45,391 nt of DNA. Source: Candidatus Saccharimonadota bacterium (lineage in GTDB: Bacteria; Patescibacteriota; Saccharimonadia; Saccharimonadales; Saccharimonadaceae). The DNA lies in the NCBI GenBank assembly GCA_016286785.1, contig JAEEUB010000006.1, positions 1 through 45,391 on the forward strand, written 5' to 3'. Below, one piece after another: positions 41,137 to 45,391 of this stretch. A program made the position numbers and the translations under genes. Each line of letters opens with the position of its first letter. Position 1 is the stretch's first letter. The notes under the pieces are model-generated. The model searched no databases and was not told the origin of the DNA. It saw nothing but the letters and a program-made list of their open reading frames with translations.

Positions 41137-41361
41137 ATGGCTAGTCAAAAGGAAGTGATAAAACTCACTGGTAGTGTTATTGAGGCACTGCCAAATACCC
41201 AGTTTCGGGTTGAACTCGAGAATGGTCATGTTATTGTTGCCCACATGAGCGGGAAGATGCGAAAAAACTATATTCGCCTCGTCCCGGGCGACAGAGTCGA
41301 AGTTGAGTTAACCCCTTACGATCTTACAAAGGGCAGAATCAGCTTCAGACTCAAAGATTAA
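41137..41361 (+). CDS. infA: Translation initiation factor IF-1
   Basis: This 74-aa OB-fold protein binds the A site of the 30S subunit during initiation. The family sequence is clear: [22 protein letters not shown], then [34 protein letters not shown]. Length matches the usual 72. It is the first gene of the rpmJ-rpsM-rpsK-rpsD-rpoA run, the common order, but is separated from secY by the sortase gene. No ribosome site is obvious and the leader is very short. Confidence 0.95.
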   Translation: MASQKEVIKLTGSVIEALPNTQFRVELENGHVIVAHMSGKMRKNYIRLVPGDRVEVELTPYDLTKGRISFRLKD

Positions 41362-41495
41362 TATCAACCGTTGTAATTTTTACAATGCTTTATTGGAGGT
41401 CGAAGAGTTAAATACTAGTTGCAAAAGTATTTAGCTACGAGATTTTTATTAAGCGAAGATTATTACGACGTTAATAAGGAAAGGGTTTTAACACA
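41362..41495 (+). promoter_or_regulatory. Structured gap between infA and rpmJ
   Basis: Three hairpins fill this 134-nt stretch: TTGTAA-TTT-TTACAA (41371-41385), a ~10-bp stem with TAAATACT (41409-41416) and AGTATTTA (41426-41433), and TTATTA/TAATAA (41460-41477) just before AAGGAAAGGG. An unused GGAGGT lies at 41395-41400. The position is like the S4-regulated leader of the alpha operon in other bacteria; regulation here is inferred. Confidence 0.45.
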
Positions 41496-41612
41496 ATGAA
41501 AGTACGTGCAAGTGTTAAAAAAATTTCACCAGATGACATCATTGTGCGCCGGAAGGGTGTACTTCGTGTCATCAATAAGAAAAAACCTAAGAATAAGCAA
41601 AGGCAGGGTTAA
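41496..41612 (+). CDS. rpmJ: 50S ribosomal protein L36, cysteine-free
   Basis: This is the 38-aa bL36, the smallest ribosomal protein. [10 protein letters not shown] and KNKQRQG are diagnostic. The usual zinc ligands are all replaced: Ser11 and Asp14 stand where Cys11 and Cys14 are, Asn27 for Cys27, and Asn33 for the His. This is the C-minus form, and it appears to be the only L36 in this operon. rpsM begins three bases after its stop. The gene is too short for a standard ORF cut-off. Confidence 0.93.
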   Translation: MKVRASVKKISPDDIIVRRKGVLRVINKKKPKNKQRQG

Positions 41613-41615
41613 TAT

Positions 41616-42002
41616 ATGGCTAGAATAGCTAGCGTGGTAATTCCTTCCGATAAGCAAGTGTGGATTGCGCTTACTTATGTCCATGGAATTGGCCGCACAA
41701 CTTCAAAGAAAATCCTTGCGGAGGCTAAAATCGAGCCTACCACTCGGGTGAAAGATCTCACCGAGGCTGAAGAACAGAAAATCAATGACATTATTTCGAA
41801 AGAATATCATGTTGAGGGTGATCTTCGACGCCTAGTGAGCAATAATATTAAAAGAATTAAGGATATCAATTCCTATAAGGGAATGCGTCACAAGGCAAAA
41901 TTGCCAGTCAACGGCCAGCGTACTCGTACGAACGCACGTACTCGTAAAGGTAAGGCGATCGCGGTCGGTGGAGCACAACCTAAAGCAGCGAGTAAGACTT
42001 AA
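41616..42002 (+). CDS. rpsM: 30S ribosomal protein S13
   Basis: uS13 lies in the small-subunit head and contacts tRNA and the large subunit. The 128-aa protein has [30 protein letters not shown], an H2TH-like middle, and the C-terminal [24 protein letters not shown]. The long basic tail reaches the P site. It is part of the rpmJ-rpsM-rpsK-rpsD-rpoA-rplQ operon, with AAGGAG between it and rpsK. Confidence 0.97.
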   Translation: MARIASVVIPSDKQVWIALTYVHGIGRTTSKKILAEAKIEPTTRVKDLTEAEEQKINDIISKEYHVEGDLRRLVSNNIKRIKDINSYKGMRHKAKLPVNGQRTRTNARTRKGKAIAVGGAQPKAASKT

Positions 42003-42011
42003 AGGAGCAAT

Positions 42012-42458
42012 ATGGCAGAAGAAGAAAACATCAAGAACAACGAAGCGGTGGTCGAAGCCACCAGCGCGCCAGCTGCTTCCAAATCTAAATCAAAAAAAGC
42101 TAAGCGCATTGTTAATGCTGGAGCCGTTCATATCCAAGCTACCTTCAACAATACCATCATCAGCGTAACCGATAGACAAGGCGGAGTATTGTCCGCATCT
42201 TCAGCTGGAGCAAATGGATTCCGTGGATCTAAAAAAGGCACCGCATTTGCGGCGGGTGTTGCAGCCGAAAAAGCGCTAGAAATAGCAAAGAAAAACCATG
42301 CACTTAATTCCGTGGACGTATATGTCTCGGGAATTGGTCTTGGTCGAGATGCTGCAATTCGCGCAATTTCAACTGTTGGCATCAAAATCGACAGTATCAC
42401 AGACGTAACCCCTATCGCGCACGGTGGTGTACGACCTAAGGGAGAAAGGAAACCATAA
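42012..42458 (+). CDS. rpsK: 30S ribosomal protein S11
   Basis: uS11 sits on the small-subunit platform near the mRNA exit. The 148-aa protein has a ~35-residue charged N-terminal extension, then the core: GAVHIQATFNNTIISVTDRQGGVLSASSAGANGFRGSKKGTAFAA and the C-terminal DVTPIAHGGVRPKGERKP. Length without the extension matches the family. The stop overlaps the rpsD start by one base. Confidence 0.97.
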   Translation: MAEEENIKNNEAVVEATSAPAASKSKSKKAKRIVNAGAVHIQATFNNTIISVTDRQGGVLSASSAGANGFRGSKKGTAFAAGVAAEKALEIAKKNHALNSVDVYVSGIGLGRDAAIRAISTVGIKIDSITDVTPIAHGGVRPKGERKP

Positions 42459-43075
42459 TGGCTAGAGATATTTCCCCAATTGTAAAACAAAGCCGACGCG
42501 AAGGATTTGCACTAGCACCAAAAGCGCATAAAGTAATGGCCAAAAAATCAGGCATTCCGGGTGAGCACGGCGATATGCGCGTTAGGGGCGGTAGCCTATA
42601 TCTAACACAACTTCGCGAAAAGCAGAAAGTTCGCCGTATGTATGGCCTACTAGAAAAACAATTCGCTAAATTGATGAAAGAAGCATTAAAGGCCGAAGGT
42701 ATGACTGGTCAAAAACTTCTAGAACTCCTAGAAAGAAGAACAGACAACGTCGTATATCGTGCTGGATTTGCCCTTACACGTCGCCAAGCTAGGCAACTTG
42801 TGACCCATGGTCACTTCCTGCTTAATGGTAGAAGAATAGATATTCCATCGATTCGCCTAAAACCAGGCGACACCCTAGAGGTAAGACCTAAATCGTCAAA
42901 GACCGAATATTTCAAAAATCTATCTAATATAACCGGTGCGGCTAACGTTTCACCACTTTCATGGATGAAAGTAGATGCGAAAAAAATGAAGATCGAAATT
43001 ACAGGTTTGCCAAAACGCGAGGAGGCCGAACCTGGCATTAACGAACAATTAATTGTTGAGTATTACTCACGCTAA
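42458..43075 (+). CDS. rpsD: 30S ribosomal protein S4, cysteine-free
   Basis: uS4 starts small-subunit assembly on 16S rRNA and in many bacteria represses its own operon. The 205-aa protein has REGFALAPKAH and PGEHGD at the N-terminus, LREKQKVRRMYGLLEKQF, an S4 RNA-binding domain (GFALTRRQARQLVTHGHFLLNG...), and INEQLIVEYYSR at the end. The cysteines of the zinc-type N-terminus are absent, as in E. coli S4. If autoregulation exists here, the gap before rpmJ is a plausible target. Confidence 0.97.
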   Translation: MARDISPIVKQSRREGFALAPKAHKVMAKKSGIPGEHGDMRVRGGSLYLTQLREKQKVRRMYGLLEKQFAKLMKEALKAEGMTGQKLLELLERRTDNVVYRAGFALTRRQARQLVTHGHFLLNGRRIDIPSIRLKPGDTLEVRPKSSKTEYFKNLSNITGAANVSPLSWMKVDAKKMKIEITGLPKREEAEPGINEQLIVEYYSR

Positions 43076-43087
43076 GGAGAAAAGGAC

Positions 43088-44038
43088 ATGACTACAAAAA
43101 ACATTCATGAGGCATCACTTGCTAGCGTAAAGGAATTAGGTGAAAATAGCGCGGAGTTCGTAATTAAGCCACTTTATTATGGCTACGGCAACACGCTTGG
43201 CAACTCTTTGCGCCGGGTGCTTCTATCGAGCGTGAAAGGTGCAGCAATTACGGCCTTTTCTATCGAAGGCACAAGCCACGAATACGCCACTATCCCTGGA
43301 GTTAGGGAAGATGCGGTAGATATCATGCTGAATCTAAAAAACATTCGTTTTAAGATGCATACCGATGCGCCCATCGAACTAGACCTAGAAATGCGCGGAG
43401 ACAAGCAATCAGAAAAAGATGGCGAAAAAAGAGTTATAGCCGGAGATATCAAGCTTCCAGCAGAAGTCGAAATCGCTAATCCAAACCAAGTAATTTGCCA
43501 CATCGATGATCCAAAAAAGACCATCAAAATGCATTTTGTCGTGGAAACGGGTAGAGGCTATCTGACTATTGAAAAATCAAGCGAGGATAGAATCCACTCA
43601 GATATGATTGCAATCGACGCAGTATTCACACCAGTCCTAAGAGTACGCTACAAGGTAGAGAATACTCGTGTAGGACAAGATACTAATTTGCAACAATTAA
43701 CCATGACAATTGATACTGACGGCACTATTACTCCTCAAGAAGCCTTTGAGGAAGCCGCTGCAATATTAGTTAATCAATATACGGCACTAGCTGGAAGCAC
43801 AAAGGTCGAATCAGCACCAATGCCAGGAACACGTCGCGAAGAAGAAGATTCAGGCTTATCTTTACCAATCGAAGAGCTTGATCTTTCAGCTCGCACCGCT
43901 AATGCACTTCTCAATAATGACATTAAAACCATTAGAGACCTAATCACCCTATCAGAGACTGATTTAAGGGATCTTAAGGGATTCGGACAAAAGGCATTAG
44001 ATGAAGTAAAAGAAAAGTTAACGGAGTTTAATATTTAA
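43088..44038 (+). CDS. rpoA: RNA polymerase alpha subunit
   Basis: The alpha dimer is the scaffold for assembling RNA polymerase. The 316-aa protein has an N-terminal domain with FVIKPLYYGYGNTLGNSLRRVLLSSVKGAAITAF and GVREDAVDIMLNLKNI, a flexible linker (~235-255), and a complete C-terminal domain (LDLSARTANALLNNDIKTIRDLITLSETDLRDLKGFG) for upstream DNA and activator contact. The AAGGAGAAAAGG before the start is a strong ribosome site. It lies between rpsD and rplQ as in the classical alpha operon. Confidence 0.97.
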   Translation: MTTKNIHEASLASVKELGENSAEFVIKPLYYGYGNTLGNSLRRVLLSSVKGAAITAFSIEGTSHEYATIPGVREDAVDIMLNLKNIRFKMHTDAPIELDLEMRGDKQSEKDGEKRVIAGDIKLPAEVEIANPNQVICHIDDPKKTIKMHFVVETGRGYLTIEKSSEDRIHSDMIAIDAVFTPVLRVRYKVENTRVGQDTNLQQLTMTIDTDGTITPQEAFEEAAAILVNQYTALAGSTKVESAPMPGTRREEEDSGLSLPIEELDLSARTANALLNNDIKTIRDLITLSETDLRDLKGFGQKALDEVKEKLTEFNI

Positions 44039-44039
44039 T

Positions 44040-44456
44040 ATGCACCGCCACAGTTATAAAGGCCGAAAATTCGGCCGCGAAACCGACCAGAGGCTAGCAC
44101 TCACTCGTGGGCTGATGTGCTCCCTAATCAGATATCAATCTATTGCTACAACTTTAGCTAGAGCCAAAGAAATCCGCAGAAAAATGGAAAAGTTAATCAC
44201 TATAGCTAAAAAAGGCGACCTGCATAATCGCAGATTGGTAATCTCTAGATTAAACGATCTAGAAGCCGCCACCATTTTAGTAGACGTGATTGCGCCACAG
44301 ATCGAAAGAAATTCAGGATATCTCAGAATTGAACGTGCTGGCTTTAGACGCGGAGATAATTCCGAAATGGCAACAATCAGCTTTGTTGATGAGTTGACTA
44401 TGGAAGCCCCAGCAGACGAAAAATCAGCTAAAAAGACTAAAAAGGAGGCTAAATAA
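44040..44456 (+). CDS. rplQ: 50S ribosomal protein L17
   Basis: bL17 lies near the peptide exit tunnel. The 138-aa protein opens with MHRHSYKGRKFGRETDQRLALTRGL, a form of the family MRHR...LGR...HR.ALLRNL start. It also contains KEIRRKMEKLITIAKKGDLHNRR and the C-terminal GYLRIERAGFRRGDNSEMATISFVD. A short lysine-rich tail follows. It begins one base after the rpoA stop and overlaps the rplM start by one base. Confidence 0.95.
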   Translation: MHRHSYKGRKFGRETDQRLALTRGLMCSLIRYQSIATTLARAKEIRRKMEKLITIAKKGDLHNRRLVISRLNDLEAATILVDVIAPQIERNSGYLRIERAGFRRGDNSEMATISFVDELTMEAPADEKSAKKTKKEAK

Positions 44457-44881
44457 TGAAAACTTATAGTCAAAAAGCCTCGGAAATTAAGCGCGACTGG
44501 TACCTAGTCGATGCATCAACGATGCCGCTAGGCAAAATTGCAGTCATAATCGCGGATAAGTTAATGGGCAAATCAAAAGTTACCTACACTCCACACATTG
44601 ATAACGGTGATTATGTTGTCGTAATCAATGCAAAAGACGTAGTAGTGACCGGAGACAAAATGGTCCAGAAAAAATATTATCGCCACAGTATGTATCCAGG
44701 TGGTCTTTCGGAATTAAAACTCGAGGAAGTAATCGAAAAAGATCCTGCGCGCGTAATTCGTGAGGCCGTAAAAGGAATGCTCCCAAAGAATAAATTAGCC
44801 GCAGACCGCATGAAGAGATTGCGCGTTTTTGCCGGCCCAGAGCATACGCACGAAGCCCAAAACCCAAAGGAGATTAAATAA
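44456..44881 (+). CDS. rplM: 50S ribosomal protein L13
   Basis: uL13 is an early-assembly protein of the large subunit. The 141-aa protein has WYLVDASTMPLGKIAVIIADKLMGKSKVTYTPHIDNGDYVVVINA, a KYYRHSMYPGGLSE segment and VKGMLPKNKLAADRMKRLRVFAGPEHTHEAQNP. Length is standard (~142). It overlaps rpsI by one base, the conserved rplM-rpsI pair, here attached directly to the alpha operon. Confidence 0.97.
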   Translation: MKTYSQKASEIKRDWYLVDASTMPLGKIAVIIADKLMGKSKVTYTPHIDNGDYVVVINAKDVVVTGDKMVQKKYYRHSMYPGGLSELKLEEVIEKDPARVIREAVKGMLPKNKLAADRMKRLRVFAGPEHTHEAQNPKEIK

Positions 44882-45282
44882 TGACTACTGCAAAGAAATA
44901 CGTATACGGACTTGGACGTCGTAAAGCTTCTACGGCAACCGCACGTCTCTATAAAGGTAAAGGCAATATCACAATCAACGATAAGCAAGCTCTAGATTAT
45001 CTATCTGGGAATAAAACTTATCTTGCTGAAATTACCGATCCGCTAGCAATTGCTGGCAAGCAAAAGGATTACGATATCACAATTTTAGCAAAAGGTGGCG
45101 GTCTTGCTGGTCAAGTAGATGCAATCAAACTTGCAATCTCAAAAGCATTAACTGCTGAAGCCCCAGACCTAAGGCCTATACTCAAAAAAGCTGGAATGAT
45201 GAAACGCGATCCACGCGAAAAAGAACGCAAGAAATACGGTTTGCGCTCTGCTCGTCGCAAAGAGCAATTCTCGAAGCGTTAA
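44881..45282 (+). CDS. rpsI: 30S ribosomal protein S9
   Basis: uS9 lies in the small-subunit head with its C-terminal tail reaching the P-site tRNA. The 133-aa protein has YVYGLGRRKASTATARLYKGKGNITIN, GGGLAGQVDAIKLAISKAL and the C-terminal MMKRDPREKERKKYGLRSARRKEQFSKR ending in the family's SKR. It is the last gene of the ribosomal run and is followed by a large hairpin. Confidence 0.97.
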   Translation: MTTAKKYVYGLGRRKASTATARLYKGKGNITINDKQALDYLSGNKTYLAEITDPLAIAGKQKDYDITILAKGGGLAGQVDAIKLAISKALTAEAPDLRPILKKAGMMKRDPREKERKKYGLRSARRKEQFSKR

Positions 45283-45283
45283 A

Positions 45284-45353
45284 GCGAAAAAGGTACTTTT
45301 CGAGCATGCCTATGGGTGTTCGCCCAAGTCAATGTTTCCCAAAGTACCTTTTT
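45284..45353 (+). terminator. Large branched terminator after rpsI
   Basis: A 13-bp stem pairs AAAAAGGTACTTT (45287-45299) with AAAGTACCTTTTT (45341-45353). The 41-nt interior holds a smaller hairpin (TGGGT/GCCCA, 45313-45326). The T-run is part of the stem. Confidence 0.75.
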
Positions 45354-45375
45354 TGCTGCTCAGCAAATCATATTA

Positions 45376-45384
45376 TGGTAAAAT
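45376..45384 (+). promoter_or_regulatory. Possible promoter at the window edge
   Basis: TGG-TAAAAT (-10 at 45379-45384), 7 nt from the window end. It presumably serves a gene outside the window. Confidence 0.4.
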
Positions 45385-45391
45385 AATCACA

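Noticed and set aside
1-45391. CRISPR arrays, transposases, integrases, tRNA or rRNA genes
   Set aside because: Looked for regularly spaced repeats, recombinase-like proteins and cloverleaf features on both strands by eye; none seen.
1-45391. Alternative genetic code with TGA as Gly
   Set aside because: TGA acts as the stop in several conserved genes at the expected length (leuS, ctpA, rnc, the SpoU gene), and no conserved frame needs TGA to be read through.

Overview
The window looks like part of the chromosome of a Candidate Phyla Radiation bacterium, most likely a Saccharibacterium (TM7). Genes are compact and almost all on the + strand. The ribosomal operon runs from rpsE straight into rplO with no rpmD (uL30), a known CPR trait. 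TGA is a normal stop codon (for example in leuS, rnc and the protease gene), which argues against the code-25 CPR lineages. The phylum call rests on gene order and protein style and was not tested by a tree.

Layout. 1-773: C-terminal end of a Cna-B-type surface protein. 774-3024: the end of the spc ribosomal operon (rplF-rplR-rpsE-rplO). 3067-4890: an FKBP-type isomerase and two small orphan membrane-protein genes, each with its own strong promoter and terminator. 4911-11876: exonuclease I, L-lactate dehydrogenase, a DUF2207-type membrane protein, a Pro/Ser-rich membrane protein and metG. 11916-12848: the only minus-strand gene, an atypical aquaporin. 12942-15843: a small tail-anchored protein and an unrecognised 871-aa membrane-anchored protein. 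15902-19217: pheST. 19278-24732: ftsE-ftsX, a secreted coiled-coil CHAP hydrolase, a C-terminal processing protease and a glycosyltransferase, together a cell-wall and division block. 24749-27908: leuS, a SpoU methyltransferase and a glutaredoxin. 28073-31272: rpmF, nusB, Nudix, rnc, an orphan small gene, rpsP and khpA. 31273-31642: a regulatory region with a candidate small RNA and a structured leader. 31643-38858: rpoB-rpoC. 38979-45282: secY, sortase, infA, rpmJ, rpsM, rpsK, rpsD, rpoA, rplQ, rplM, rpsI. The usual rplO-secY junction is therefore broken: about 36 kb including rpoBC lies between them.

Three themes run through the window. (1) Promoters are dominated by an extended -10 (TGnTATAAT). 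In about eleven genes the -10 lies only 6-9 nt upstream of the start codon, predicting leaderless or nearly leaderless mRNAs, while ribosomal and orphan genes have leaders with Shine-Dalgarno sites. (2) Zinc ligands are missing: RpoC has lost the cysteines of both of its zinc sites, and L36, S4 and L32 are cysteine-free. (3) leuS carries two in-frame, GC-rich, palindrome-bearing insertions resembling mobile palindromic elements that persist inside genes.

Functionally the window is core housekeeping (translation, transcription, secretion, division) with a fermentative enzyme (LDH) and surface/envelope proteins expected of a small Gram-positive-type episymbiont. I see no CRISPR array, tRNA, rRNA, transposase or integrase.
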